Below are positions 51,945 to 63,338 of a stretch of DNA of 64,000 nt, piece after piece. The notes beneath the pieces were generated by a model, which was not told the origin of the DNA, did not search any database, and saw only the letters and a program-made list of their open reading frames with translations. The stretch is taken from contig NC_054711.1 in the NCBI RefSeq assembly GCF_016097555.1, positions 30,280,570 to 30,344,569 on the forward strand, given 5' to 3'. Source of the stretch: Gigantopelta aegis. Lineage: Eukaryota; Mollusca; Gastropoda; Neomphalida; Peltospiridae. Numbering within the stretch: the first letter of the stretch is position 1; each line of letters starts with the position of its first letter. The translations under genes were made by a program, and so were the position numbers.

Positions 51945-52037
51945 TTTTTTTGTCAAATATGATTTATATCTCATCTCGTGAAGTTTGCATATCACACGTC
52001 GCGCAATCGATGAGATATAAATCATATTTGACAAAAA
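51945..52037. repeat. Perfect foldback of about 29 bp per arm
   Basis: TTGTCAAATATGATTTATATCTCATC pairs with its complement ending at 52037; the loop contains CGTCGCGC. Confidence 0.9.
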
Positions 52038-52079
52038 ACCATGAAATATCCTCTATTTACTAGGCATATTTCAAACTAA

Positions 52080-52560
52080 ATTGGGGTCAGCCAGACATCT
52101 TCTCAGTCGGTTAATATATCAGTTAGTGTCTGAATCAGTCCGTTCTTCAGTCTGTCAACATGTCAGTCAGATATTCAATCAGTCAGTGAATCGGTTGGTC
52201 AGTCAGGCAGTTAAGTTAGTTAGTCAACAAGTAACTCAGCGATTCCGTCAGTATGTCAGTCAGTCAAACAGTGAGTCAGTCAGTTAGTCAAACAGTCAAT
52301 CAGTTAATCGTAAGAAAATCCGAATGTCAGTCAGGCAGTCACACAGACAGACAGTCGCTGTCAGTCGGTCAGTCCACCAGTCAGTCAGTCAGTCAAACAG
52401 TCAGTCAGTCAGTCAGTCAGTCAGTCAGTCAGTCAAACAATCTGTCAATCAGTTAGTCAGCCAGTCTGGGAATTAGATTCACTTGGTCACTTACCCAATT
52501 GATTCATTTATCCGCCTATCCACCTATATTTAAGCTGTCAGTCAGTCAGTGAATCAAATT
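52080..52560. repeat. (CAGT)n tetranucleotide block
   Basis: Imperfect GTCA/CAGT repeats; the Ser/Gln/Val-rich open frames here are artefacts. Confidence 0.95.
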
Positions 52561-52736
52561 AGTCATAGAGCATGCGTTTATATCCAGCAGTTGTTCAAGC
52601 CCGCATTACCTGGGTAAAACATACCATAACATTCCAAAGTTTAAACAAATATGTTTCGGTGTTTAGGTGCATAGACAGTCAATAACCACTCTATACCAGA
52701 CGTAAATCGATTCACCTAGTCGGTTTATGTCATGCC

Positions 52737-53112
52737 GTAAAGGGACATTCCTGAGTTTGTTAACATGTTATCGACTAACAGAGACTTTTTAACGATTGTA
52801 ATTACATATCAAATATATTTCTTTCTGTATACAATATTAGTGACTGTATATTAAACGTGTTTCTGATCGTTCTAATATTTGTACTAAGTTAAATTTCATT
52901 TTATTTCTCAAAACATTATTTTTTCGTACGTAAGAAATTATTTTGAAGACAAAATCCAGTTTCGGCTTCTTACAAATATTAAGACGACCAGAAACACATT
53001 AAATATACAGACACTGATATTCTAAACAAGAACATATATTTAAAATGTAAGTTTAATCGTAAAAATATTTTATTAGTCGGAATCATCTGACAATGCAGCA
53101 AACTCCTTTAAA
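52737..53112. mobile_element. Family M MITE with degenerate ends
   Basis: GTAAAGGGACATTCCTGAGT starts it and GCAAACTCCTTTAA ends it; centre TTTTCGTACGTAAGAAA. Confidence 0.85.
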
Positions 53113-53144
53113 GTGCAATTGTCCCAGACGTCTGGTTCCGAAAG

Positions 53145-53255
53145 GGCAGGGTGTTGCTCAGTGGGAGAGCTTTCGCCTGATGCGTGATGGGTCGTAGGAT
53201 CCAACCAGTGCCTCACAACCAGTATATTAAAGGTTGTACGTGGTATCTGCAATGG
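53145..53255 (+). mobile_element. SINE-2-like fragment
   Basis: GGGTGTTGCTCAGTGGGAGA (A-box-like) and CTGATGCGTGATGGGTCGTA, then the core CACAACCAGTATATTAAAGG. Confidence 0.65.
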
Positions 53256-53824
53256 AAACGTCTCTTACAGGTACCATGCTGAGTTTGCAACCATTGTAAC
53301 ATATCTCCAAATAATGTATATTTTTTGTTACACACCCGTTGGTGAGAACACCATGCGTTATTGTTAATAACACGTACTTGTTTACACGTGTACGTTTGTT
53401 AACAATTTCAAGACATACGACTGGCTGCTCCTAGGTGATGACTAGGTCACCGATGACCAGGTCACCAACGCCATACATCCAATAAATAAAAACAGCAAGA
53501 TCGAAATCGATTACACTGTGACGTACAGTTAACCTGACAAGCATTTGTCTGTGATGCGTAAGTTAGCAACAAGTGCAATGGGTGTAAATAGCTTTGTCGA
53601 AAAAGATGTTAAAATTTGCTTAAAACCTGGTTTTTGAGGATATGCTTTCGCTTGTTAAATACATTTTAAAACAACTCGTTGTAAGATAAATGGCATCTAA
53701 CGGCCACTCATGTATTATTATCTATACGACAGCTAAAGTTACATCTTGAATGCAGTTTATGTTTTTTCCAATATAAGATTCTGTATATCGAATGTTTTTT
53801 CTCGTCGTCCTAATATTTCTAATA
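53256..53824. other. No gene seen
   Basis: Intronic AT-rich DNA with a direct-repeat GGTGATGACTAGGTCACCGA near 53435. Confidence 0.4.
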
Positions 53825-53868
53825 TATACTCCTCCAAAAAAGTTAAGGGTCATATATTAAATATATAA

Positions 53869-55370
53869 TATACTCTTCAAAAAAAGAAACGCAAAAGGGT
53901 ACAAATGGGTTATAACTCCGATTTTATGTTTCCTACCGGTTCATGCTTTGTGAATATAAGGTCATTGCATGTCCCAAACACATTCCCACGGTTACATTCG
54001 ATAAAACGCAGCTACTGTACAATAAAGTTCCAAAATGTGAATATTCGCAAAAACGCAGCCACGTGCAAACCATGTCACCACTGCACGTGCGTTGTCTGCA
54101 CGTGCAACATGAACACCGACAGTATAAAAGTGCAGGGTGTTCGCTTGCCTGGCCTCTGTATCTGGCCGACAGTTGACAATCCAGGACATGCCACGTCTCA
54201 GTGAACCGCAGAGAAACAATGCCATCGGCCGACTAGACGCAGGCGAATCCAGAACGGCCGTTGCCAGGGCATTCCATGTGTCCCCAAGCACCATCTCCAG
54301 ACTGTGGGACCGTTACCAGCAACATGGATCAACACGTGACCTCCCTAGATCCGGTCGACCACGGGTCACTACCCCCGGGCAGGACCGCTACATCCGGGTA
54401 CGCCACCTTCGGGAACGATTGACTACTGCCACCTCCACAGCCGCAGCAATACCAGGTTTGCGCAGGATATCCGACCAGACCGTACGGAACCGCCTACGTG
54501 AGGTAGGAATTCGTGCCAGACGTCCAGTTCGAGGTGTCATCTTAACACCACAACACCGTCGACTCCGACTGCAGTGGTGCCAGATTCATCGACAATGGCC
54601 TCAACTGCGATGGAGACAGGTGTGGTTCAGTGACGAGTCCCGATTTCTGCTCCGACGTCATGATGGAAGATGTCGCGTGTATAGGCGTCGTGGTGAACGT
54701 TATGCGGCAAACTGCGTACAGGAAGTGGACAGATTCGGCGGGGGTAGTGTCATGGTGTGGGCAGCCATCTCACACACTGGCAGAACTGACCTGGTCCACG
54801 TGCAGGGCAACCTGAATGCACAGGGCTACATTGACCAGATCCTCCGGCCACACATCGTTCCAGTTATGGCCAACGCCAACGCAGTGTTCCAACATGACAA
54901 CGCCAGGCCTCACACAGCACGTCTCACAACGGCTTTCCTACAGAACAACAACATTAATGTCCTTCCTTGGTCATCGATATCACCGGATTTGAACCCAATT
55001 GAGCATCTATGGGACGAGTTGGACCGACGCCTCCGACAGCGACAACCACAGCCCCAGACCCTGCCCGAGCTGGCAGCAGCCTTGCAGGCCGAGTGGGCCA
55101 CCATCCCCCGGGACGTCATCCGTACTCTGGTTGCTTCAATGGGCAGGCGGTGCCAGGCAGTTGTCAACACACGCGGAGGCCACACCCGGTATTGACTCCA
55201 GATGACCTTGACCTTGGTGGTGTGTCCTATCACTTACTCACAATGGACTAGAGTGAATTGTGAACAATCCTGCAACATTTGGTAATTATCGGACTCACCA
55301 TTCAACAATTAAATCAATTCTCCAAATGTTACGACAATGTGGTTTTGCGTTTCTTCTTTTGAAGAGTATA
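53869..55370 (+). mobile_element. Inner Tc1/mariner element, apparently complete
   Basis: TATACTCTTCAAAAAAAGAA at the left and TTCTTCTTTTGAAGAGTATA at the right are near-perfect inverted ends at TA. One intact transposase gene lies between. At 1.5 kb it has the normal size of an autonomous Tc1 element and may be young. Confidence 0.92.
54188..55195 (+). CDS. Tc1-family transposase, DD34E, intact
   Basis: This enzyme cuts and joins the transposon at TA targets. I choose the ATG at 54188 (MPRLSEPQRNNAIGRLDAGE), the usual start of this family, over the upstream start at 54137. That gives 335 codons. A paired-like DNA-binding region has two helix-turn-helix parts (RTAVARAFHVSPSTISRLWD; LRRISDQTVRNRLREVGIRA) with GRPR between them. 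The catalytic core has Asp in VWFSDESRF, Asp in FQHDNARPHTAR and Glu in SPDLNPIEHLWDELD, with 34 residues between the last two. No stop or frameshift is present. The GC content is higher than the surrounding intron, as expected for a recent insertion. It sits inside GPCR gene 3's intron, in the sense direction. Confidence 0.95.
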   Translation: MPRLSEPQRNNAIGRLDAGESRTAVARAFHVSPSTISRLWDRYQQHGSTRDLPRSGRPRVTTPGQDRYIRVRHLRERLTTATSTAAAIPGLRRISDQTVRNRLREVGIRARRPVRGVILTPQHRRLRLQWCQIHRQWPQLRWRQVWFSDESRFLLRRHDGRCRVYRRRGERYAANCVQEVDRFGGGSVMVWAAISHTGRTDLVHVQGNLNAQGYIDQILRPHIVPVMANANAVFQHDNARPHTARLTTAFLQNNNINVLPWSSISPDLNPIEHLWDELDRRLRQRQPQPQTLPELAAALQAEWATIPRDVIRTLVASMGRRCQAVVNTRGGHTRY

Positions 55371-55620
55371 TTTTCTTATATAAAGATGAAAAGTGTTATT
55401 TTTAGTTTCACGAGTAAAAATGAGATCTCGTACTTTGTGTGTAGATTGTTTTACTCCATTATGCACAATTTGCACGTGCATACCTGGGCCTTGAAGTGGC
55501 TTGGGTGAAAATCGGAGTGAAAACGCATTGTTTTGAAATCGCAAATTGAAAGCTCTGATGAAATTGAATGTCGTTAGTTTGAGACTACACATCGTTTAAT
55601 GTTAAAGTTCAGTTACAATG

Positions 55621-56645
55621 TCACCACGACGCCATTTGACAATTTAAGAACGAGGCAGAGCAATCGGAATGCTTGAAAGTGGTCATAGTCAAAGACAGGT
55701 GGCTAGAACACTTGCAGTATCGCAAAGTGTTATTTCCAGATGATAAACACGTTACAATAATACTGGACAATTGCATGATAGACCCAGGAGTGGAAGACCG
55801 CGAGCTACAACACAGCATCAAGACAGATTTATGGTGACATTGGCTCGTCGAAATCGTTTTAATGATGCTACAAACCCGAATAAACAATTCCACCAGGCCA
55901 CTGGAGTCCGCATCACCCCACAAACATTAAGAAACAGACTCCATGCAGCCAATTTCCGAACCCTATCGCCAGCAGTAAAGCCAATACTGCTCCCACGTCA
56001 CTGTCACGCTCAATTGTTGTGGGCGCGAAACCACGTCAGATGGCAACGTCGTCATTGGCGTCCTGTTCTGTTTACAGACGAGTCAAGATTTTGCTTGGAC
56101 TTTAACGATGGTCGTAGGCGTGTTTGGCGTCAACCTGGAGAGCGACATGCTGACTGTAACATATTGCAACACGATCGGTTTGGTGGGAGTCAATTATGGT
56201 ATGGGATGGAATATCTTTGGATGGTCGTACAGACTTATACGTCATCAGGAAAGGAGCTCTTACCGCAATTCGGTACAGAGATGAGATCCTACATCCATTT
56301 GTGAGACCGTGTGCAGGTATTATTGGTCCTGAGTTTGTGCTAATGGACGATAACGCACGGCCACATAGAGCACGAATTGTGAGAGATTACCTTGAAGAAG
56401 AGACAATTTAAAGAATGGATTGGCCAGCTGTTTCTCCCGACCGTAACCCTATCGAACACATCTGGGATCAACTTCAGACACGCATTTCAAGACTTGATAA
56501 CCCACCAATAACAATACACAACCTTGCAAATGCTCTGATTAGAGAATGGCAGAACATTCCACTGCAGGACATTAGGCACTTGATACAGAGCATGCAGCGA
56601 CGTTGAAGAGCAGTGATTAATGCTCGTGGTGGTCATACGCGCTAC
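55621..56645 (+). pseudogene. Tc1-family transposase, broken
   Basis: This is the transposase of the outer element. It starts MSPRRHLTI at 55621, then a TAA, two further stops near 55740 (TGATAA), an open stretch with HDRPRSGRPRAT, WRPVLFTDESRF and QHDRFGGSQLW, a frameshift near 56190-56210, FVLMDDNARPHRARIV, another in-frame TAA at 56409, then WPAVSPDRNPIEHIWDQL and a TGA at about 56604 before the family's C-terminal ARGGHTRY-like end. Catalytic residues are still recognisable, with D34E spacing, but the gene cannot make a full protein. Confidence 0.92.
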
Positions 56646-57109
56646 TAAACAGCAATTAGTGAACTGACTTTCACACATAATGAAAATTTCTGTTCCGCTG
56701 ATCATTGAAAACCAGTATGAATTTTGTACGTGTTTTCGTTTTATCAGATTTGATTGTTTAATCACATTTTATACAGATAACCACATGCACAAACAATTAA
56801 CAACGATAGATGAAACCAAATTTAAGCATTTTATCTTTTCTGGTTCAAAGTAAATACCGATCCTTAACATTTTTGGAGGAGTATATATAATTTTACTTCC
56901 TAATATAAACGTTTTCGTATGTATGAAAATATTCAGAGGTAAAATGCAGTGTTTGGACAGAGCAAACAGTATCATAACAAGAAAGACATTGGATATTCAG
57001 ACACTGACATTTTAAATAAGATATATGTATTTAATATGTAATTTTAGTTGTAAAAACGTTTCTACGGGTCAAAAATGTACTACAATTAAAAGCACTGCCT
57101 TTAAAAAAG

Positions 57110-57345
57110 GCGCAGTCCCTAGTTTCAACCCGTGAAAATTAACACTAAGTTTGGTCAATCTACAAACGTATAAGATATGTGGATGTAGTTACAACAGAAT
57201 CAAACAGTTTCATCTATGCCGATGAAACGGAGAAATACACTTAAAATAGACTAGATCTCGTCTCCATGACCGTTACTTCTCAGACGTACGTGCGTTTTTT
57301 AAAATATAAAATAAAATGCATTTCGTGCTATTAGAAACACTTGGA
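57110..57345. mobile_element. Dispersed repeat (same as 14435-15060)
   Basis: AACACTAAGTTTGGTCAATC and CTCGTCTCCATGACCGTTAC with ACGTACGTGCGTTTTTTA match the split copy near 14470 and 14970. Confidence 0.6.
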
Positions 57346-57351
57346 AAGCAG

Positions 57352-57670
57352 GGAATGGTTTGTTTAACAACTCATTCAACACATTTTATTTACGGATATA
57401 TGGCGTCGGACATATGGTTAAGGACCACAAAGATATTGAGGGAGGAAACCCACTGTCGCCACTTCATGGGCTACTCTTTTCGATTAGCAGCAAGGGATAT
57501 TTTATATGCATCATCCCATAGACAGGATAACACATACCACGGCCTTTGATGTACCAGTCGTGGTGCACTGGCTGGAGCGAGAAATAGTCCAATGGAGCCA
57601 CCGACGGGGATCGATCCTAAACCGACCGCGCATCCAGCGAGCGCCTTACCACTGGGTTACGTTCCGCCCC
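57352..57670 (-). mobile_element. Chimeric SINE (SINE-1 tail, SINE-2 head)
   Basis: ATTTACGGATATATGGCGTC at the left and GGGGATCGATCCTAAACCGA at the right, in reverse. Confidence 0.85.
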
Positions 57671-57744
57671 TTAACATACCTAAAGTGACAAACCCTAGTT
57701 TTTCAAACACTACAGTGTATTTTCAATATTAGAGCAGTTTCAGA

Positions 57745-57840
57745 ATAGAATAGAATAGAATAGATGTTTAACGACACCCCGGCACGAAAAATACATCGAC
57801 TACTGGGTTTTAAACTATGGTATGTGCAAGCATTAAAGAG
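57745..57840 (-). mobile_element. SINE tail fragment with (AATAG)n end
   Basis: A pentanucleotide (AATAG)n tail is followed by ATGTTTAACGACACCCCGGC and CGACTACTGGGTTTTAAACT; the same tail starts at 63990. Confidence 0.65.
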
Positions 57841-57914
57841 CCGTTTCAGATCATTGAAATCAGACATAACGTAGATTTGGTTGTTTAGATTATCTATTTC
57901 TGTCATCCAAGTGT

Positions 57915-58168
57915 TTCGGGGGGGGGGGGGGGGGGGGGGGCGTAGCCTAGAGGTAAAGCGCTCGCCTGATGTGCGGTCTGTTTGGGATCGATTCCCGTCA
58001 GTGGGCACATTTGGGCTATTTCTCGTTCCCTTGCTGCTAATCAAAAAGAGTAGCCCATAAAGTGGCGACAGCGGGTTTCCTCTCTCTAAATCTGTGTGGT
58101 CCTTAACCATATGCCTGACACCATATAACCGTAAATAAAATGTGTTGAGTGCGTCGTTAAGTAAAACA
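57915..58168 (+). mobile_element. Chimeric SINE preceded by a 22-base G tract
   Basis: A G run (about 57919-57940) replaces the first bases of a SINE-2 head (CGTAGCCTAGAGGTAAAGCG); the tail is SINE-1. Confidence 0.8.
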
Positions 58169-58226
58169 TTTTCCTTCCTTTAAGTATGTTACATTTATGC
58201 TTCTTTTTTTTGCTTTTTTTTTCTAG

Positions 58227-58741
58227 GCAAATATTTTTGCGGGCGAACCAGAGAACCAGCGACCAAGTTATTTCTGGAGAAAGCGTTCCCGTGGATCGAT
58301 TCCTTGCTCTACTGCATTCTGCCTATGATGTCACTCTTTGCTCTAAATACAATCATGATACATCACATGAAGAAGCACATAAGCAGGTGCCTCAGCTTGC
58401 GCAATTCAAAAACAAACGAAAACCAGTCTAACCAAAGACAGATGACAGTGATGCTCCTATTGGTCTCCTTTTCATTCCTCCTTCTCACTGGACCAATGGG
58501 GATCGTTCTTATCGTTGAGAGGTATGTCTGGATCCCGAGGACGCTCAAACAGACGGCTGTGTCACGCCTACTCCACAGTGTCATCGACAACATGATGTAT
58601 ATGAACCACGCAATCAATTTCATGTTTTACTGTTTCACCGGGCGAAAGTTTAGGAACGAGTTGAAACGGATGTGTTGTTGTTTTGCCTGTAAAAGGAGAA
58701 AGTCTGGTGTGCAGCAGGCTATCAGTTCAGTGTCAGGGTAA
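58227..58741 (+). CDS. Class A GPCR gene 3, exon 2 (TM5-TM7)
   Basis: A T-rich polypyrimidine tract and TTTCTAG precede 58227. With the last G of exon 1 the codon becomes Gly and the frame reads KYFCGRTREPATKLFLEK, giving the loop-2 Cys. TM5 (FPWIDSLLYCILPMMSLFAL), a basic loop, TM6 (MTVMLLLVSFSFLLLTGPMG), TM7 (VIDNMMYMNHAINFMFYCF) and a tail with CCCFACKRRK (possible palmitoylation site) follow. The stop is TAA at 58739-58741. Together the exons give 364 codons. It aligns closely with gene 2 exon 2 at TM6-TM7, confirming orthodox splicing across a 6.5 kb intron. Confidence 0.92.
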
Positions 58742-58831
58742 ACAAAAGCAGGTGGGGTTGTTTTTCCACACAGTGGGTGTCTTTAAAGAGTTATCTCCAT
58801 TGGTTGCAAAATGGCGCTTTGCACTTGGAAG

Positions 58832-58920
58832 TACCGGCCTCGGAGGTGTCGTGGTTAAGCCATCGGATATAAGATGGTAGGTACACGGTTCTCACCCCGG
58901 TACCGGTTCTGCGGGCCAAT
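58832..58920 (+). mobile_element. SINE-C head fragment
   Basis: TACCGGCCTCGGAGGTGTCG and GGTTCTCACCCCGGTACCGG match the tRNA-like head; truncated before the hairpins. Confidence 0.65.
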
Positions 58921-59915
58921 GGTTCAGTGTCAGCTTAAAGCAGAACCAGGCGGTTGTGTGTTAGTGGGGGGGGGGGGCTTTAGCCCTCCTACAATGGATG
59001 CACATACACAATGGATGTCATTAGAGAGTGATCTCCCTTGACTGAAATGTGGCGCATGGTTGACACAAACATACAGCGTGCCATTAAAACAGTGAACGTA
59101 AAACAGAATCAAGTGATAGTAGTGAACTTTGGTGACCTCACAATGACCTTAATACTCATCAGAAAAAAAATGGAACCATATTTTTGTCTGACTCTTATTA
59201 CAATAATGATTATAAATGTCACTGGTTTCAAAAATTAACATGACATTCCCACGGGACCTATTTTAGCTATACTATGTTCCTTCTTTACACACTGAGTGTG
59301 GTTTGCCTCTCTTTGAAGGTACACACATGCCTGAATGTGTATGAATACCGATTAATAAAGTGCTATATTCATCAAAGAATGTGTCTCTAGTATGTTGTAG
59401 TCAGGTCCCTTTTCGAGAAAAGCGCTTATTTATCGACGTACGAGTATTTATTTAGGATTATATCAAACATGTTTTTCTAACCTAATTTCGGGGTGCTGAT
59501 TAAAAAAAAAATAGTTGGCCATCTGAGAAATTTCGTTTAGGAGGTCAAAATGACAAACAAAATAGTAGTATATGAAATCTGTTGAAAATTGATTGTATAA
59601 TAGAGTGTCACAGACCATTTTTTTTTTAAATTTATTTTTGTGTAATCATTTCTTTAGGATTGTATACAACATATTTTTCAAAACAAATTTAAATATGCTG
59701 AATCCAAAAACGTGTTGAAAAATAATGCTTATGTAGTCAAAATAACGAAAACAAAAACACGCTTTTATACTTGGATACAACGTATTTTCGACCAATAATA
59801 ATTTTGTAGACACTCATATTATGATCCCCCTAAATGTAATTTTTTACATGGACAACATATTTATTTGTACGCAGCAAACCTATATTTGAACATCTATGTT
59901 TTTAAACAATGCAGA
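58921..59915. other. No gene seen
   Basis: Downstream flank of GPCR gene 3. An AATAAA at about 59353 could serve as a polyadenylation signal; otherwise AT-rich unique DNA. Confidence 0.4.
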
Positions 59916-60155
<240 letters not shown>

Positions 60156-61120
60156 ATGTTTACAGGCATCGAAATAAGAGGCGACCGTCTAAACAGAATT
60201 TTGGGAGAATGATGTTACGATCTCGAAGAGGAATTTATATATTTTTTACATGTATTTTAAATAGTTAAAACAAAAATGTGTATGCCTAAATCTACATGTT
60301 AACATTAGTTTTTAAAACAATTTATGTCTGTACCTACCATGTACAAGCGCTGATGTAACATTTTAGCGGGGGCGGGGTAGGGTAATATCAATGTAATGGG
60401 GATCAATTGATTAATATCTTTGGATTTGTAGGTGATAACAAATATTGACGCCCTGAAACTAAAATCAGAGGCTTGATATGTTATATCTTTATATCACATA
60501 TAGCCCTGGGCGGGCCAGGATCTGCGCCCCCCCCCCCCCCCCCCCTCGTTCAAAGACCATCTAAATATGGTAATCTTAAAATGTAGGCCTAGCTCATAAT
60601 TAGCCATCTTATTAGAAACTATGTTAATACAATTATATGTACATATTGTGTGTATCATTATGTAACAATCACACACACACATCACCACCACCTCAAATTT
60701 AAAAACTGACCCCCCCCCCCCCCCCCCCCCTTCCAGGTACCAACCTTTTCGTTTCGAGGCCTGGTTTATATCCATTGTCCTAAACTGGATCAGAAAAATT
60801 ATGAAATGCTAAAAAGATTTGCCTTCAACATAATTGGCATTCATTTGGTCTATTATTAATATTCCTAAAGATATATGGCTATTTTTCAACCACCAACCCC
60901 TAAAATAAGTATCTTTAAACATTATCGTTCGCAGATTTACAGAATGAATATATTCAAACAGTTGGAAATATACCCATACTCTTGCACTTTTCCTCAAATT
61001 TAAGATTTGATATGAGCTATCAAAATATTATATCAAAATTTTACCCATGATAGGAGTTTCACACATCGCTATGAACTAAAGTTATCTAACATCACAGGAA
61101 AGGTTCCGATATATATATAT
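60156..61120. other. No gene seen; two C tracts
   Basis: C runs at about 60526-60545 and 60711-60730 in otherwise AT-rich DNA. Confidence 0.4.
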
Positions 61121-61123
61121 ATA

Positions 61124-61807
61124 CAGTCGAACCTGTCTATGGCGGCCACTCGTGGGACATGACAAAAGTGGCCGCCATGGAGAGGTGGCCGCCGTATGCA
61201 GGTCATATATAAGTCCGAATTATTAAAAACAATTACACGTATGTTGCAATAGAACTATTAAGGAGCCATATACATGTGCAAAAACGTTAACGCGATCGGC
61301 TTACTGGGTTTAGGTGGCATTTTGAAAATAAATATCAGAAATAAACTGCAGCAGTATTTAATTCCTTTTAGAGTTGACACGTGTAACTCCAGTTGTTTTA
61401 GGCTAGATACCCTCTTATCAATTGCGTTTAATGACCACCGCCGATGACTAGTACATCGCACCGTTAATCCAGATTAAAAACACTTGTTAATTAACGAACA
61501 CAGCTAAGCGACCGACGACCTTTAAAGGACCGCTGTTTATCAAGCCAATTGGTTATATCAACAAAAACATCTTACGGTTTTTTTTACGATTGCCGACATT
61601 TCTTTATAACTTGCACTAAAAACAATTGTGGCCGCGATAGCAGGTTCATTTTCGCTTTTTTATGACAAAAGTGTGGCCGTTGGCCGCGTTTTGCAGGTGG
61701 TTGCCATATAGAGGTAAAATGTATAGTAAAATTCATTGGGGGGACCTGAGGGTGGCCGCCATGGACAGGTGGCCGACATATGGAGGTGGCCGCGAAGGCA
61801 GGTTTGA

Positions 61808-61811
<4 letters not shown>
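61124..61811. mobile_element. Pogo-like non-autonomous element with GGTGGCCGCC subrepeats
   Basis: ATACAGTCGAACCTG at the left is inverted as CAGGTTTGACTGTAT at the right, next to TA repeats. CAGTNGAACC-type ends at TA are typical of pogo/Tigger elements. Both ends carry repeated GTGGCCGCC(A/G)T units (four or more on each side). The interior has no transposase. Confidence 0.75.
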
Positions 61812-61845
<34 letters not shown>

Positions 61846-62762
61846 ATATGGATAGACTGATATATTTGGCCCTGTAGCTGCTGATCAGGTATTGGCAGGA
61901 AAACAAAGGACGAAAGAAATGAGAGTTCATAAGTTAGCATCTCAAGTACTCCAACATTTAATCTTTTTTGCAATTAATGATTTTCATAGAAAAGAAATAT
62001 TTATTAAAATAAATATTCGTATGACAACGATGTACGGTGCTGTACAAGATGATAATTCCACATGATACTTTAATATTAACCAGAATGCTGATTTCACATT
62101 TACAATTTGATGAATGGTTTCGGTGTTTACCCGGGCAGTGACTGGGATCAGTATTTCTACTCGTATTGGTACATGTTGCTATGACTTTATAGATACATCT
62201 GTATGATCACATGAACTAGTCGATGGTGCACTGTCTATCATGCATGTGTTCATCAGTTGTTACATGAAATCCTTCGCAAATTTTAATGTGGTAATTTTAT
62301 GGTCAAAAGGCCAAAGGCACATAATTCAATTTAGGTACAATCCTTGCTTTGAATGAGAAATTTCACACCGACTATTTACAATATATAAAGCCGACCAGGA
62401 AGTGAATGCTTTGCTTTCCACAAAGTATGACTTGCTACCAATACCAATACCCATAGTTTGAACAAACTCAAGATCCACATGTATCTGAGTAATTACTCGG
62501 GAAGTCAGTCTTGATTATTGACGGACAGGCATTGGTCCAAAGTTCAAAACACGAAGGGAACAAAATGTTTGAGAAATATACTGACATGTTGTATTTGATC
62601 GCTACAAGTCTCTGTTCTCTGTTAACCAAACTAAATGCACAAATTAGAGATATACAAACCCGTGAGAAGGATGTCAATGGCTCAAACTGAACAGAAAGCA
62701 ATGTAAAATTAACTAATTTCCTCTTTAAAACCCATTTTTAAGAATCTGCATTGAATGTAAAA
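61812..62762. other. No gene seen
   Basis: A (TA)n block to 61841, then unique-looking AT-rich DNA with no credible ORF. Confidence 0.4.
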
Positions 62763-63135
62763 TGTGTGTGTGTGTGTCTCTCTGTGTGTGTGTGTGTGTG
62801 TGTGTGGTGTCTGTGTGTGTGTTTATGTTTGTGTGTGTGGTGTGTCTGTGTGTGTGTGTGTTTTTGTGTGTGTGGTGTGTGCGTATGTATGTGTGTGTAC
62901 GTGTGTGTGTCTGTGTGTGTGTGTGTGGTGGGTGGGTGGGTGTGTATGTGTGGCGTCTGTGTGTGTGTTTCCGTGTACGTGCGTGTATGTCTGTCTGTGT
63001 GTGTGTCTGTGTGTGTGGTGGGCGGGTGGGTGTGTATGTGTGGTGGTGTGTATTTGTGTACGTGCGTGTGTGTCTGTCTGTTTATGTGTGTGGTGTGTGT
63101 GTGTGGTGTGTGTGCATGTGCGTGTGTGTGTGTGT

Positions 63136-63192
<57 letters not shown>

Positions 63193-63223
63193 TGTGTGTA
63201 TGTGTGTGTTTGTGTGTATGTGT

Positions 63224-63316
<93 letters not shown>

Positions 63317-63338
63317 TGTGTGTGTCTGTGTGTGTGTG
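62763..63338. repeat. Long (GT)n/(CT)n microsatellite
   Basis: GT-rich imperfect repeats, a (CT)n block at 63137-63188, then a pure GT array of about 80 bases. All open frames here are artefacts. Confidence 0.97.

Larger units (their letters stand above)
53825..56886 (+). mobile_element. Outer Tc1/mariner element, split by an inner one
   Basis: TATACTCCTCCAAAAAAGTT at the left is inverted as CATTTTTGGAGGAGTATATA at the right. The inner element (53869-55370) was inserted about 45 bases inside its left end. Its transposase (55621-56645) is broken. Confidence 0.88.
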
